Below, one piece after another: positions 7,697 to 18,253 of a stretch of DNA of 64,000 nt. Location of the stretch: positions 1,364,001 to 1,428,000 of the forward strand of contig NZ_JAASQN010000001.1 in assembly GCF_011762125.1 (NCBI RefSeq), given 5' to 3'. This DNA is from Sphingopyxis panaciterrae (GTDB lineage Bacteria; Pseudomonadota; Alphaproteobacteria; Sphingomonadales; Sphingomonadaceae). The notes beneath the pieces were generated by a model. The model was not told the origin of the DNA and did not search any database. It saw only the letters and a list, made by a program, of their open reading frames with translations. The position numbers were made by a program, and so were the translations under genes. Every line of letters begins with the position of its first letter. The stretch's first letter is position 1.

Positions 7697-8920
7697 TTAT
7701 AAGGGCCCCGCCGGCTCGGGCCGCCGCGCGAGACGGAGCCACAGCAGAATCTGGAGCAGCGCGAGCAGCGGCAGGATCGCGAACATCAGCGGCGCAAATC
7801 CGGACAAAAGCGCCGGCGCGAGCATGATCCAGGCCTGATCGGCGTCGGGAAGCAGCCAGTGAAAGCGCCGCCGCTCGCCCGAATCCTCGTAAAGCCAGCG
7901 CGCGAGCAGGATCGCGGCGGCCAGGCAGGGCGCGAGTGCCGCTTCGGAAAACAGCGGCATCCGGTGCCCCGGCCCGGCAAGCGACAGCAGCCAAGGAAAG
8001 ATCGCGAGCAGCACCCAGGCAAAGGTGCGGATAACCTCGCGCGCCCGGTCCTGCGCCGCGCTCTCGGCGCGGAATGCCGACAGGAAGCGCATCGCCGCCA
8101 GCCCGAACCCGCCGAGGATCGCAACCAGCGCTCCCGCCGCCGCCAGCCCGCTCGCCGCCAGCAGCGCCACGATCACCCACAGCAACGCGGTGATATAGGG
8201 CAGATACCGCGCCGTCGCCGGCGATTTGACTAGCAGGGGTCCCGCCAGCCGGATCAGCGGCATCATGATCGCCGAGCGTCCGAGCCCCATGCCGCCATAT
8301 TCGACCTGTTGCAGGCTCGATTGCTCGATCAGCGCCGCGGTCGGGCGGTCGGTGACGATCGCGATCTCGCCCTGTTCGAACAAGGCGGGCTCGCAATAGA
8401 GCCGCCGCGCGCCTGCCTGCACCGCCAGCCGCAGCAAGGTGAGCATCATGTCCCATTCGCCCGGCATGCCCGCGAGTTCGGCGACCATCGGCGACGAAAT
8501 GCACGCAAGACCGCCCCAGCGCCGCGTCGCGTCGATCCGCTCGAACCCCTGCGTCAGCACCGTATCGCCGGTCACCAGGATCGCCGGCGACCCCGGCCGC
8601 GCGATCGCGGCATAATGGGTCCCCCCGGCGCGCAGCCCGTCGGCGACGAGGATGATGCGATCGTCAGCCTCGACGAGCGCCATCAGATCGGCAGCGGCGC
8701 GCACCGGCGACACCTTCATGCCGCGGCGGCGGATGCGATCGCAAACGCTCAGCAGGTCGGCGGGCACCGTCCCCACCGCGACCGCGATATGCGTCACTCC
8801 GACATCGGCAAGGCGCGCCGCCTGGCGCTCGATCAGCGTTTCGCCCGCGACGGTCACGAGTGCGCGCAGCCCGCCGTCGGGCAGCATCTCCCCGGCGCCG
8901 ATCAGCGCGATCAGGGCCAT
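7697..8920 (-). CDS. nucleotidyltransferase-like domain fused to a membrane domain
   Basis: The product is 407 residues. About 1-215 resemble the MobA/sugar-nucleotidyltransferase fold: a start like LIGAG, then VAGETLIERQAARLADVGVTHI, which parallels the usual lead into the nucleotide site. The canonical Gly-rich loop with its Lys is degenerate. About 225-400 contain roughly five or six hydrophobic segments. Archaeal and bacterial phospholipid enzymes sometimes pair such a domain with a CDP-alcohol phosphatidyltransferase domain, but the signature of that family (D-x2-D-G-x2-A-R) is not seen here. The product may be involved in activated polar-head or phosphoalcohol metabolism; this is only a suggestion. 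It is transcribed away from gyrA. Confidence 0.7.
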   Translation of the reverse strand: MALIALIGAGEMLPDGGLRALVTVAGETLIERQAARLADVGVTHIAVAVGTVPADLLSVCDRIRRRGMKVSPVRAAADLMALVEADDRIILVADGLRAGGTHYAAIARPGSPAILVTGDTVLTQGFERIDATRRWGGLACISSPMVAELAGMPGEWDMMLTLLRLAVQAGARRLYCEPALFEQGEIAIVTDRPTAALIEQSSLQQVEYGGMGLGRSAIMMPLIRLAGPLLVKSPATARYLPYITALLWVIVALLAASGLAAAGALVAILGGFGLAAMRFLSAFRAESAAQDRAREVIRTFAWVLLAIFPWLLSLAGPGHRMPLFSEAALAPCLAAAILLARWLYEDSGERRRFHWLLPDADQAWIMLAPALLSGFAPLMFAILPLLALLQILLWLRLARRPEPAGPL

Positions 8921-9178
8921 CGACGGGCAACAGTCGGAAAAGCGGTCATCGGGCGACGAGCTTTAGGGGCGAAGGACCGATTGGCAAGCCGCTTCTGTGC
9001 GGCATGATGCCATAAAAAGACGCCGGACCGAGTGGTTTTCCGACGTCATTTCGCGGCGGGTTCCGACCCCCGCGAAGACGCGAAAAAACACCCCGGAAAA
9101 TGCCCGAATCGCTGGCCATTCCGCCCATCATCGGCTAGACGAAAACCATCTCCCGAAAAGCAGAAAAAAGGCCGGGTC

Positions 9179-11929
9179 TTGACCGAAGAAAATACGCATT
9201 TGCCGCCGCCGGACGACGGCGTTTCGCCGATCAATATCGTCGACGAAATGAAGACCAGCTATCTCGATTATGCGATGAGCGTGATCGTCAGCCGCGCGCT
9301 CCCCGACGTGCGCGACGGGCTGAAGCCGGTGCACCGCCGCATCCTTTACGCGGCGCAGGAAGGCGGCTTCATCCCCGGCCGGCCGTACAAGAAATCGGCG
9401 AAGATCGTCGGCGACGTCATGGGTAACTACCACCCCCACGGCGACAGCGCGATCTACGACGCGCTCGCGCGCATGACGCAGGACTGGTCGCTCCGCGTGC
9501 CGCTGATCGACGGCCAGGGCAATTTCGGTTCGATGGATCCCGATCCGCCGGCATCGATGCGCTATACCGAGGCGCGCCTCGCGAAGACCGCGATGGTCCT
9601 GCTGAACGATCTCGACAAGGATACCGTCGATTTCCAGCCGAACTATGACGCGAGCCGCGAAGAGCCGACGGTGCTTCCGGCGCGCTTTCCGAACCTGCTC
9701 GTCAACGGCGCCGGCGGCATCGCGGTCGGCATGGCGACCAACATTCCGCCGCACAACCTCGGCGAAATCATCGACGCGACGCTCGCGACGATCGATCGCC
9801 AGCTCGCGGGCGGCGAGCCGATCAGTCTCGATGAACTGATGGCAATCGTCCCCGGCCCCGATTTCCCGACCGGCGCGACGATGCTCGGCCAGGGCGGCGC
9901 GCGCCTCGCCTACGCCACCGGCCGCGGTTCGATCATGATGCGATCGAACTATGTGATCGAGGAAGGCCGCAACGACCGCCAGTCGATCGTCCTGACGGCG
10001 ATCCCATTCCAGGTCGGCAAGTCGGGCCTCGTTGAAAAGATCGCCGAAGCCGCACGCGACAAGCGGATCGAGGGCGTCGCCGACATCCGTGACGAATCGA
10101 ACCGCGAAGGCGTGCGCGTCGTCATCGAGCTGAAGCGCGATGCAACCGCCGAGGTCGTGCTCAACCAGCTCTGGCGCCACACCCCCGCGCAGTCGAGCTT
10201 CCCCGCCAACATGCTCGCGATCCGCGGTGGTCGCCCCGAAATGATGGGGCTGAAGGCGATCCTCGATGCCTTCATCACCTTCCGCGAGGAAGTGATCACC
10301 CGCCGCTGCAAGTTCGAGCTCGCCAAGGCGCGCGACCGCGCGCACATCTTGCTCGGCCTCGTCGTCGCGGTTTCGAACCTCGACGAAGTCGTCCGCATCA
10401 TCCGCGGATCGTCCAGCCCCGCGGCTGCCCGCGAAGCCTTGCTCGCCCGCGAATGGCCGATCGGCGAAATCGCGCCCTATATCCGCCTTGTCGAGGCGAT
10501 CGAGGGCGAGATGGACGACAGTTCGACCTATCGCCTGTCCGAAGCCCAGGTGAAGGCCATTCTCGACCTTCGCCTCCATCGCCTGACCGCGCTCGGCCGC
10601 GACGATATCGGCAAGGAACTCGGTGAGTTGGCGACCGAGATTGAGGGACTGCTTGAAATCCTCGCCGACCGCGGAAAACTCTATGCGGTGATGCGCGAAG
10701 AGTTGATCGCGGTGCGCGAGGAATTCGCGACCCCGCGCCGCACGCTCGTCGCTCCTGCCGCCGACGGCATCGACGACGAGGATCTGATCGAGCGCGAGGA
10801 GATGGTCGTCACCGTCACGCTCGACGGCTATATCAAGCGCACCCCGCTGGGCACCTTTCGCGCCCAGCGCCGCGGCGGCAAGGGCCGCGCGGGCATGGCG
10901 ACGAAGGATGAGGATGTCGTCACCGAATTGTTCGTCACCTCGACGCACACCCCGGTGCTGTTCTTCTCGACGCTCGGCAAAGTCTACCGCATGAAGGTGT
11001 GGCGCCTGCCCGAAGGCGGGCCGGCAACGCGCGGCCGTCCGATGATCAACCTGCTGCCGCTCGGCAAGGACGAGACGATATCGACCGTGCTGCCGCTGCC
11101 CGAGGATGAGGGCGAATGGGGCAAGCTGCACGTCATGTTCGCAACCGCAAAGGGCAATGTGCGTCGTAACAGCATGGACGCCTTCACCAACGTGCCCTCG
11201 AACGGCAAGATCGCCATGAAGTTCGAAGGGGAGGACGAGGATGACCGCCTGATCGGCGTCGCCTTGCTCGACGAAAGCGACGATGTCCTGCTGGCAACGC
11301 GCCAGGGCAAGGCAATCCGCTTCGCCGGCGACGACGTCCGCGAATTCCAGAGCCGCAATTCGACCGGTGTCCGGGGGATGCGCCTGGCCCATGGCGACGA
11401 GGTCATCTCGCTGTCGATTCTCCACCGCGTCGGCACCAGCAGCGAGGAACGCGAAGCCTATCTGCGCGCCGCGCCGTGGAAGGATAATGAGAATGCGCCG
11501 ACCCTGGACGGCGACCGGATGGCCGAACTCGCCGCGCGCGAACAGTTCATCCTGACGATCTGCGCCAATGGTTATGGCAAGCTCTCGTCGGCCTATGAAT
11601 ATCGTCGCACCGGACGCGGCGGTCAGGGGATTACCAACATCGACAATATCGCCCGCAACGGACCGGTCGTCGCCAGCTTCCCGGCCACCAAGGTGCATCA
11701 GCTGATGCTCGTCACCGATCAGGCGAAACTGATCCGCATGGGTCTCGATTCGATGCGCGTCATCGGGCGCGGTTCGGCGGGCGTACGCCTGTTCGACGTT
11801 GCCAAGGACGAGCATGTCGTTTCGGCAGCATTGATCGAGGAAAGCGACGAGGAAGACGTCGAAGGCACCGAAGGCGAGGCAGCGGCGGCGCCCGAGGCCG
11901 AGACCCCGACGGAGGCAGCACCCGAATGA
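9179..11929 (+). CDS. gyrA: DNA gyrase subunit A
   Basis: The 916-residue product is full-length GyrA. With the TTG start at 9179 it begins [15 protein letters not shown] longer in-frame reading from 9032 is open but encodes a basic, non-family leader. The catalytic tyrosine lies in SMRYTEARL (Y129). The quinolone-resistance region reads [15 protein letters not shown], with Ser90 and Asp94 (E. coli 83 and 87) unaltered, which predicts quinolone sensitivity at this site. The GyrA-box QRRGGKG is at 563-569, as needed for DNA wrapping. The acidic, Ala/Glu-rich tail (about 885-916) is typical. The stop overlaps the start of the next gene. Upstream, 8921-9178 holds the divergent promoter region. 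Confidence 0.95.
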   Translation: MTEENTHLPPPDDGVSPINIVDEMKTSYLDYAMSVIVSRALPDVRDGLKPVHRRILYAAQEGGFIPGRPYKKSAKIVGDVMGNYHPHGDSAIYDALARMTQDWSLRVPLIDGQGNFGSMDPDPPASMRYTEARLAKTAMVLLNDLDKDTVDFQPNYDASREEPTVLPARFPNLLVNGAGGIAVGMATNIPPHNLGEIIDATLATIDRQLAGGEPISLDELMAIVPGPDFPTGATMLGQGGARLAYATGRGSIMMRSNYVIEEGRNDRQSIVLTAIPFQVGKSGLVEKIAEAARDKRIEGVADIRDESNREGVRVVIELKRDATAEVVLNQLWRHTPAQSSFPANMLAIRGGRPEMMGLKAILDAFITFREEVITRRCKFELAKARDRAHILLGLVVAVSNLDEVVRIIRGSSSPAAAREALLAREWPIGEIAPYIRLVEAIEGEMDDSSTYRLSEAQVKAILDLRLHRLTALGRDDIGKELGELATEIEGLLEILADRGKLYAVMREELIAVREEFATPRRTLVAPAADGIDDEDLIEREEMVVTVTLDGYIKRTPLGTFRAQRRGGKGRAGMATKDEDVVTELFVTSTHTPVLFFSTLGKVYRMKVWRLPEGGPATRGRPMINLLPLGKDETISTVLPLPEDEGEWGKLHVMFATAKGNVRRNSMDAFTNVPSNGKIAMKFEGEDEDDRLIGVALLDESDDVLLATRQGKAIRFAGDDVREFQSRNSTGVRGMRLAHGDEVISLSILHRVGTSSEEREAYLRAAPWKDNENAPTLDGDRMAELAAREQFILTICANGYGKLSSAYEYRRTGRGGQGITNIDNIARNGPVVASFPATKVHQLMLVTDQAKLIRMGLDSMRVIGRGSAGVRLFDVAKDEHVVSAALIEESDEEDVEGTEGEAAAAPEAETPTEAAPE

Positions 11930-12234
11930 CCGCAGCGACGGCCTTCAAGGTGCTGACCCAGCAGCAATGGGCCGATTTCGAACGCGAACGCGTGTTCCGC
12001 GGCGCCCCAGTGGATATTGCCGACGGCTATATCCACCTGTCGACTGCGCAGCAGCTCGAAGGCACGCTGGCCAAATATTTTGCCGGCCAGACCTGCCTGA
12101 TGATCGCCGAGGTGGATTTGATCCAGCTCGGCGACGCGGTCCGCTGGGAAGCGGCGCGCGGCGGCGATCTGTTTCCGCATATCTATGCCGAACTGCCGAT
12201 CCATGCGGTGATCAGCCTGCAACGGCGGGATTAG
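11926..12234 (+). CDS. DUF952 family protein
   Basis: The product is 102 residues. DUF952 hallmarks are visible: FKVLTQQQWADF near the start, GYIHLSTAQQL in the middle, and LFPHIYAELPIHAVI near the end. The fold is related to ADP-ribosyltransferase-like domains and the function is unknown. The ATG overlaps the gyrA stop (ATGA), so it is translated from the gyrA transcript. Confidence 0.85.
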   Translation: MTAATAFKVLTQQQWADFERERVFRGAPVDIADGYIHLSTAQQLEGTLAKYFAGQTCLMIAEVDLIQLGDAVRWEAARGGDLFPHIYAELPIHAVISLQRRD

Positions 12235-12296
12235 GGTTAAACCGCTTTTAGCCATGGATGGCGGCTTTCGAGGCGGGGAGCGGGCGTTTAAACCCC

Positions 12297-12397
12297 GTCA
12301 TGCTGAACTTGTTTCAGCATCAATCGCCTGAACTCTCATCCAGCGCTGCGCTTGAGGAACGGGCAGGCATGGACCCTGAAACACGTTCAGGGTGACG
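12297..12397. repeat. paired palindromic repeats related to GTCATGCTGAAC...GTTCAGGGTGACG
   Basis: Two hairpin-forming units face each other: 12297-12322 (TGCTGAA/TTCAGCA) and 12373-12397 (CCCTGAA/TTCAGGG). They sit about 50 bases apart with GTCA at the outer left edge and TGAC at the outer right edge. This matches the general design of the other intergenic repeats in this window. The gap lies between the convergent DUF952 and gltA genes. Confidence 0.7.
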
Positions 12398-12441
12398 AAG
12401 AAAAGAATGTCCGCAACCAGCCGGAACCAGCCATAACACCC

Positions 12442-12468
12442 AAAAAAAGGGGCCGCGGAACGGCCCCT
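12442..12468 (-). terminator. intrinsic terminator of gltA
   Basis: On the minus strand an 8-bp G/C stem (12461-12468 with 12448-12455, loop 12456-12460) is followed directly by seven T residues (12448-12442). It lies about 25 bases after the gltA stop codon. This is a textbook Rho-independent terminator. Confidence 0.88.
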
Positions 12469-12491
12469 CTTCTTTTCGCTCTGTATCGTGA

Positions 12492-13775
12492 TTACCGCTT
12501 ATCGACCGGTACGAACGGACGGTGCGTCGGGCCGGTGTAGAGCTGGCGCGGGCGGCCGATCTTCTGTGCGGGATCCGAGATCATTTCGTTCCACTGCGCG
12601 ACCCAGCCGACGGTGCGGGCGAGGGCGAAGAGGGCGGTGAACATCGTCGTCGGGAAACCGATCGCCGACAGGATGACACCCGAGTAGAAATCGACGTTCG
12701 GGAACAGCTTCTTCTCGACGAAATAGGGATCGTTGAGCGCCATTTCCTCAAGCTGCAGCGCGACTTCGAACACGGGGTCGTTGACCTTCAGGGCGTCGAA
12801 CACTTCGCGTACGGTCTTTTGCATCACCGTCGCGCGCGGATCGTAATTTTTGTAGACGCGGTGACCGAAGCCCATCAGGCGGAACGGATCATCCTTGTCC
12901 TTCGCGCGCGCGATATATTCGGGGATGCGTTCGGGGCGGCCGATTTCGCGCAGCATGTTGAGCGCCGCCTCGTTCGCGCCGCCATGTGCGGGACCCCAAA
13001 GGCAAGCGATGCCCGCCGCGATGCATGCGAAGGGATTGGCGCCCGACGAACCGGCGAGGCGGACGGTCGAGGTCGACGCATTCTGCTCATGGTCGGCGTG
13101 CAGGATGAAGATGCGGTCGAGCGCGCGCTCCACGGCGGGCACGACCTCATATTCCTCGGCGGGCACGCCGAAGGTCATGCGCAGGAAGTTGCCGGTGTAG
13201 CTCAGCTTGTTGTCGGGATAGACGAACGGCTGGCCGACCGAATATTTATACGCCATCGCGGCGATCGTCGGCATTTTGGCGATCAGGCGGTGGCTGGCGA
13301 TCATCCGCTGGTGCGGATCGTGAATTTCGGTCGAGTCGTGATAGAAGGCGCTCAAGGCACCCACGACGCCGCACATGACCGCCATCGGATGCGCATCGCG
13401 GCGGAACCCGCGGTAGAAGGTCGCGAGCTGTTCGTGCAGCATCGTGTGGCGGGTGATCGTGGTGTCGAAATCGGCGAGTTCCTGCGCATTGGGCAGTTCG
13501 CCGTTCAGCAGCAGGTAGCAGGTTTCCATGAAGCTGGAATTTTCGGCAAGGTCGCCAATCGCATAACCGCGATGGAGCAGGACGCCTTCGTCACCGTCGA
13601 TGTAGGTGATCTGCGATTCGCAGCTTGCGGTCGACGTAAAGCCGGGATCGTAAGTGAAGGCGCCGGTCTGCGCGTAGAATTTGCGAATGTCGACGACATC
13701 CGGGCCGACGGTGCCCGACAGGACAGGGCTGTCGACAGTCGTGTCGCCCAGCGTGATTTTCGCAGTGTCGGTCAT
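12492..13775 (-). CDS. gltA: citrate synthase
   Basis: The 427-residue product is a hexameric-type (type II) citrate synthase, which condenses acetyl-CoA and oxaloacetate at entry to the TCA cycle. Active-site elements are [27 protein letters not shown] and [14 protein letters not shown], which supply the catalytic His residues and Asp. The N-terminal extra domain (about 1-60) is typical of Gram-negative type II enzymes. An AGGGAAC ribosome site precedes the ATG. The start lies 38 bases after the gltX stop, so it may be transcribed from gltX as well as from its own promoter. Confidence 0.96.
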   Translation of the reverse strand: MTDTAKITLGDTTVDSPVLSGTVGPDVVDIRKFYAQTGAFTYDPGFTSTASCESQITYIDGDEGVLLHRGYAIGDLAENSSFMETCYLLLNGELPNAQELADFDTTITRHTMLHEQLATFYRGFRRDAHPMAVMCGVVGALSAFYHDSTEIHDPHQRMIASHRLIAKMPTIAAMAYKYSVGQPFVYPDNKLSYTGNFLRMTFGVPAEEYEVVPAVERALDRIFILHADHEQNASTSTVRLAGSSGANPFACIAAGIACLWGPAHGGANEAALNMLREIGRPERIPEYIARAKDKDDPFRLMGFGHRVYKNYDPRATVMQKTVREVFDALKVNDPVFEVALQLEEMALNDPYFVEKKLFPNVDFYSGVILSAIGFPTTMFTALFALARTVGWVAQWNEMISDPAQKIGRPRQLYTGPTHRPFVPVDKR

Positions 13776-13813
13776 ATTTTGTTCCCTGTACTGACGGCGG
13801 GGAGAGAGAGTGG

Positions 13814-15280
13814 CTACGCCCCTGCCGGATAATGTTGCGCTGCGTCAAGTCGCGCCAGACTGACATCGCGTCCAAGCAACAGCAGCACGTCGAAAATTCC
13901 CGGGGAAACGGTTCGGCCGGTTAGCGCAGCGCGTAGGGGTTGCGCGAGTTTGCCGAGCCCCAGTTCGGCGGCTTCGGCTTCGGCGCGCACGGCAGCGTCC
14001 AGCTCTTCTATCGTCCAGTCGTCCAGCCCGCGCAGCCGCCGAGTCACAGCAGCCAACAGGCCTTCGGGCGAGGCCCTTAGCACCTCGGCCGCCTTTTCGT
14101 CCACCGGCAACGGATCGGGCAAGAACAAGAAAGTTGCGCCATCGGCGATCTCATCGATCGTTTTCGCGCGCGGCTTGAGCGATGCCATCGCGCGCACGAG
14201 CACGTCGCGGCCTGAATCGTCGAGCGCGCGACCGACGAGCGTTTCGACGCGCGGTGCGACCAGCCCGGCAAGCCGTGCATCGTCCGCTTCGCGGAGATAA
14301 TGGCCGTTGAGGTTTTCAAGCTTCTTGAAATCGAAGCGCGAGGGGGAGCGGCCGACGTGCGCCAGGTCGAACCATTGCACGGCCTGTTCGCGGCTGATGA
14401 TTTCATCATCGCCATGGCCCCAGCCGAGGCGGAGGAGGTAATTGTTCACCGCCTCGGGAAGATAGCCCATTTCGTCGCGATAGGCATCGACGCCCAGCGC
14501 GCCATGGCGCTTCGACAGCTTTGCCCCGTCGGCGCCGTGGATCAGCGGAACATGCGCGTAGACCGGCTCGCGCCAGTTCATCGCGCGAATGAGCGCGAGC
14601 TGGCGAAACGCGTTGTTGAGATGGTCGTCGCCGCGGATGACATGGGTCACCCCCATGTCATTGTCGTCGACGACGACGCTGAGCATATAGGTCGGCGTGC
14701 CGTCGCTGCGCAGCAGGACAAAATCGTCGAGTTCGGCGTTCTGGACGGTGACCTCCCCCTGCACCTTATCGGCGATCGTCACCGCGCCGTCTTGCGGTGC
14801 GCGCAGGCGGATGACGTGCGGGACGGCGAGGTCGCCGTCGTCGCGGTCGCGCCACGGGCTGCGGACGCGGAAAGGCAGGCGTTTTTCCTGCGCTTCGGCG
14901 CGCATCGCGGCGAGTTCGTCCTGCGTCAGGTAGCAGCGATAGGCTTCGCCCCTGGCGAGCAGTTCCGCCGCGATCTCGGCATGGCGCGGGGCGCGCGCGA
15001 ACTGAAACACCGTCTCGCCGTCCCAACCCAGATCGAGCCACTGCATCCCGTCAAGGATCGCGTCGATCGCGGCGTCGGTCGAGCGCGCGCGGTCGGTATC
15101 CTCGATCCGCAGCAGGAACTTCCCGCCATGGTGGCGCGCGAACAGCCAGTTGAAGAGCGCGGTGCGCGCGCCGCCGATGTGGAGGTAGCCGGTCGGCGAG
15201 GGGGCGAAGCGCGTCACCACGTCGGTGACCGTTGCTTCCGGCGCTGCTTCGGCAATATTGGTCTGGTTTTCGGTTGCCAC
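13814..15280 (-). CDS. gltX: glutamate--tRNA ligase
   Basis: The product is 488 residues from the GTG at 15280, which has an AGAGG site just upstream. Another GTG at 15295 is possible. Class I signatures are the HIGH-like [10 protein letters not shown] near residue 30 and KLSKRHGA (KMSKS-like) near 250. It charges tRNA-Glu, and possibly tRNA-Gln in lineages using GatCAB. The first 20 residues are a low-complexity leader. It is divergent from comEC with about 70 bases between starts, and gltA follows downstream. Confidence 0.94.
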   Translation of the reverse strand: MATENQTNIAEAAPEATVTDVVTRFAPSPTGYLHIGGARTALFNWLFARHHGGKFLLRIEDTDRARSTDAAIDAILDGMQWLDLGWDGETVFQFARAPRHAEIAAELLARGEAYRCYLTQDELAAMRAEAQEKRLPFRVRSPWRDRDDGDLAVPHVIRLRAPQDGAVTIADKVQGEVTVQNAELDDFVLLRSDGTPTYMLSVVVDDNDMGVTHVIRGDDHLNNAFRQLALIRAMNWREPVYAHVPLIHGADGAKLSKRHGALGVDAYRDEMGYLPEAVNNYLLRLGWGHGDDEIISREQAVQWFDLAHVGRSPSRFDFKKLENLNGHYLREADDARLAGLVAPRVETLVGRALDDSGRDVLVRAMASLKPRAKTIDEIADGATFLFLPDPLPVDEKAAEVLRASPEGLLAAVTRRLRGLDDWTIEELDAAVRAEAEAAELGLGKLAQPLRAALTGRTVSPGIFDVLLLLGRDVSLARLDAAQHYPAGA

Positions 15281-15350
15281 TATGGCCTCTTTCACTCACT
15301 CTGCCATCCCCGCGACAGGTGCGGGAACGGGGATCGGGGGAGCCCCTAGC

Positions 15351-17552
15351 ATGGCGACAAGGCAGCTTCAAACGCCGTTTGGCGGCCGATGGGCCAGCCG
15401 GTGGACGGCGCTGGCCGATGAAATCGAGGTGCGGCTGGAGGCCGAGCGCGAACGGATCGGGCTGTGGCTGCCGGTCGCGCTTGGTGCGGGCATCGCGGCC
15501 TGGTTCGCATTGCCGACGGCCGTGCATTGGACCGGACTGTTGCTGCTGCTCGGCGGCGGGCTGCTCGCGGGGCTTTTGATCGGCCGGGAACGGCGGTTCG
15601 GGCGGATGGTGACGTTCGGCTGCGCGATCATGGCGCTCGGCCTGCTCCTCATCTGGGCGCGCGCCGCATGGGTGGCGGCGCCGGTGCTGGCGCGGCCGAT
15701 CACTACCGAATTTTCGGCACGCATCGAGCGCGTCGTGCCGCTGCCGGCGCGCGGACAGGTGCGCATCCTCGCGCTGCCGCAACGCCGCGCCGACCTGCCG
15801 CCACGCGTCCGGCTGACCTTGCGCAGCGAGCAGGCGGCGGGGCTGGCGGGGGGCGAACTCGTCGGGGTGCGCGCGCGGCTGATGCCGCCGCCGCCCGCGA
15901 ACCTGCCCGGCGGCTATGATTTCGCGCAGCGCGCGTGGTTCGACGGGATCGGTGCGGTGGGCACCGTGCTGGGCGAGGTCGCGCGGGTGCCGGGGACGGG
16001 CGAAGCTATACCGCCGCTGCGCAACCGCCTGAGCGGGCATATCCAGCGGCAGGTCGCGGGATCGGCCGGCGGCATCGCGGCAGCGCTGGTCACCGGCGAC
16101 CAGGGGGCGATCAGCGACGCGGATGCGGACGCGATGCGGCGCAGCGGGCTGGCGCATCTGCTGTCGATCAGCGGGCTGCATGTCACCGCGGTGGTCGGCT
16201 TCACAATGTTCCTCTTGATCCGGCTGCTGGCGCTGAGCCCGCGGCTCGCGCTCAGCGGGGTCGTGCTGGCGGCCGCGGCGGGCGGCGCGGCGCTGGCGGG
16301 GGTCGGCTATACGTGGCTTAGCGGCGCCGAGGTGCCGACGATCCGGTCGTGCGTCGCGGCGTTGCTCGTCCTCGCGGCGTTCCTGCTGGGGCGCGAGGCG
16401 CTGACCTTGCGGCTGGTCGCGGCGGGGGCGCTGATCGTGCTCGTCTGGCGGCCCGAATCGCTCGCGGGGCCGAGCTTCCAGCTCAGCTTCGCGGCGGTCA
16501 CGGCGATTATCGCGCTGCACGAAAGTCCGCGGATGCGCGCCTTCCTCGCGCGGCGCGACGAGCCGGGGATCTTTGGCGCGGGCCGCGCGGTGGCGGGGTT
16601 GCTGATCACCGGCTTCGTCGTCGAGATCGCGCTGGCGCCGATCGCGCTGTTTCATTTCCACAAGGCGGGACTTTACGGTGCGCTCGCCAATGTCGTCGCG
16701 ATTCCGCTCACCACCTTTGTCATCATGCCGGCCGAGGCGCTCGCGCTGCTCTTCGACAGCGCCGGGCTGGGTGCGCCCTTCTGGTGGGTGGCGGAAAAGG
16801 CGCTCGACCTGCTGATCCTGCTCGCGCACGTCGTCGCCGATGCGCCGGGGGCGGTCGCGACCTTGCCGTCGTTTCCGCCATGGGGCTTTGCGTTCGCGGT
16901 TTTTGGCGGGTTGTGGCTGCTGCTTTGGCAAACATCGTGGCGGCGGGCAGGGATGCTCCCGGTCGTCATCGGCGTCGCGGCGCTGTTCGCGCAGCCGCGG
17001 CCCGACATGCTGGTGACGAGCGATGGCCGCCATATCGCGGTCGCGGTGCCGGGTGGGGGCTATGCCTTATTACGCGACCGCGCGGGCGACTTCATCCGCG
17101 ATTCGCTGTCCGAGGCGGCGGGGATCGACACGCCGTTGATGGCGCTCGCCGACTTGGAGCATGTGACGTGCAACCGCGACTTCTGCCGCTGGCGGCAGGG
17201 GGAGGGGCGCGGGCAGGGGCAGGGCGACGCAAAGGATGATGCGACGGACGATTCCGGCCGGGTCATTCTGGCATCACGCGGCATGGACCGGGTCGACGGG
17301 GGGGAGATGGCGCCCGCCTGCGCCGCCGCCGATGTGGTGATCAGCGACCGCTGGCTACCGCATGAATGTGTCGCGCGCTGGCTGACGATCGACCGCGACA
17401 GCCTGGCCGAAACGGGCGGGCTGGCGCTTTATCTGGGAAAGACGCCGCGCGCGGTCGCCAGTCTGCGGGCCGGCGACAGGCATCCCTGGCGCCGGCCCGA
17501 ACAGGTCAGTGGTAACGACGAAGCAGTCCCGACAGGCGCCCTTGCACGATGA
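15351..17552 (+). CDS. comEC: ComEC/Rec2 family competence protein (DNA uptake channel)
   Basis: The 733-residue product has the ComEC signature [15 protein letters not shown] (about 268-282) inside a core of roughly ten membrane segments, preceded by an N-terminal soluble OB-like DUF4131 region. The C-terminal part (about 545-720) is shorter than the full metallo-beta-lactamase-like nuclease domain of Bacillus ComEC. This is usual for alphaproteobacterial forms. It probably passes single-stranded DNA across the inner membrane, although no other competence genes are in the window. The start at 15351 has a GGGGGAG site; an ATG at 15282 would overlap gltX. The 3' end overlaps that of lexA by 47 bases, tail to tail. 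Confidence 0.88.
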   Translation: MATRQLQTPFGGRWASRWTALADEIEVRLEAERERIGLWLPVALGAGIAAWFALPTAVHWTGLLLLLGGGLLAGLLIGRERRFGRMVTFGCAIMALGLLLIWARAAWVAAPVLARPITTEFSARIERVVPLPARGQVRILALPQRRADLPPRVRLTLRSEQAAGLAGGELVGVRARLMPPPPANLPGGYDFAQRAWFDGIGAVGTVLGEVARVPGTGEAIPPLRNRLSGHIQRQVAGSAGGIAAALVTGDQGAISDADADAMRRSGLAHLLSISGLHVTAVVGFTMFLLIRLLALSPRLALSGVVLAAAAGGAALAGVGYTWLSGAEVPTIRSCVAALLVLAAFLLGREALTLRLVAAGALIVLVWRPESLAGPSFQLSFAAVTAIIALHESPRMRAFLARRDEPGIFGAGRAVAGLLITGFVVEIALAPIALFHFHKAGLYGALANVVAIPLTTFVIMPAEALALLFDSAGLGAPFWWVAEKALDLLILLAHVVADAPGAVATLPSFPPWGFAFAVFGGLWLLLWQTSWRRAGMLPVVIGVAALFAQPRPDMLVTSDGRHIAVAVPGGGYALLRDRAGDFIRDSLSEAAGIDTPLMALADLEHVTCNRDFCRWRQGEGRGQGQGDAKDDATDDSGRVILASRGMDRVDGGEMAPACAAADVVISDRWLPHECVARWLTIDRDSLAETGGLALYLGKTPRAVASLRAGDRHPWRRPEQVSGNDEAVPTGALAR

Positions 17553-18183
17553 CGCGCTCGGCGGGGTAGCGCTGCGGTTCATAGGCGCTGTTCGCGGGGT
17601 CGAGCCGGATCATCTGGCCTTCGCGGCGGAAATATTTGAGCGTCGCATCCTGCCCGTCGACGAGCGCAACGACGATATCGCCTTCGCGCGCGGTGCTGGC
17701 TTTCTGGATCAGCGCATAATCGCCGTCGAAAATACCCGCCTCGACCATCGAATCGCCCGATACTTCGAGCGCATAATGTTCGCCCGCGCCGAGCAGCGCG
17801 GCAGGAACCGCAAGATTATTATGATCCTCGAACGCCTCGATCGGCACGCCGGCGGCGATCTTGCCGTGCAGCGGCACTTCGATGATGTCGTTCGCGGCGA
17901 TCGGCCGCATTGCCGGGGCAGGCTTGCGCAGCGGCACGACATTTTCGCGCGCGGGCGCCGCCTTGACCGTTTCGGGCAGTTTCACGACTTCGAGCGCGCG
18001 CGCGCGGTTGGGAAGGCGGCGGAGGAAGCCGCGTTCCTCGAGCGCGCTGATCAGCCGGTGAATTCCCGACTTGGATTTCAGCCCCAGCGCCTCCTTCATT
18101 TCCTCGAACGACGGCGAAATGCCGCTCGCGTCGAGCTTTTGCTGGATGAAGTGAAGCAGTTCATGCTGCTTGGCGGTCAACAT
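17506..18183 (-). CDS. lexA: LexA SOS repressor
   Basis: The 225-residue product has an N-terminal winged helix (about 1-65), the self-cleavage site Ala111-Gly112 in [10 protein letters not shown], the catalytic Ser145 in SGDSMVEAG, and Lys183 in DATLKYF. All residues needed for RecA-stimulated autocleavage are present. It represses DNA-damage genes. Its own promoter carries a GTTC-N7-GTTC operator (18222-18236), so it is autoregulated. It lies 66 bases after moeA. Confidence 0.96.
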   Translation of the reverse strand: MLTAKQHELLHFIQQKLDASGISPSFEEMKEALGLKSKSGIHRLISALEERGFLRRLPNRARALEVVKLPETVKAAPARENVVPLRKPAPAMRPIAANDIIEVPLHGKIAAGVPIEAFEDHNNLAVPAALLGAGEHYALEVSGDSMVEAGIFDGDYALIQKASTAREGDIVVALVDGQDATLKYFRREGQMIRLDPANSAYEPQRYPAERVIVQGRLSGLLRRYH

Positions 18184-18221
18184 CGATCATTCTCCGTCAG
18201 GACCAGAACCGGACATAATGA

Positions 18222-18253
18222 GAACGATAGTGGAACAGACCGGAACTTGTCAA
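18222..18253 (-). promoter_or_regulatory. lexA promoter with overlapping LexA box
   Basis: Reading the minus strand, a TTGACA -35 box (18253-18248) is followed after 17 bases by a weak -10 (18230-18225). The alphaproteobacterial LexA operator GTTC-N7-GTTC occupies 18236-18222, directly on the -10. The TGA stop codon of moeA (18252-18250) is embedded in the -35 hexamer. This layout fits repression by blocking RNA polymerase. Confidence 0.85.

Noticed and set aside
9032..9178. 49-codon N-terminal extension of GyrA
   Set aside because: Basic sequence without family similarity; the TTG at 9179 gives the usual GyrA N-terminus.
9440..9475. quinolone-resistance mutation in gyrA
   Set aside because: The key Ser and Asp are unchanged.
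9128..11815. 895-codon minus-strand ORF opposite gyrA
   Set aside because: Same reason: a shadow of a strongly biased gene, low complexity, no family features.
15051..17033. 660-codon minus-strand ORF opposite comEC
   Set aside because: Extremely Arg/Gln/Pro-rich composition and complete overlap with a recognisable membrane protein.
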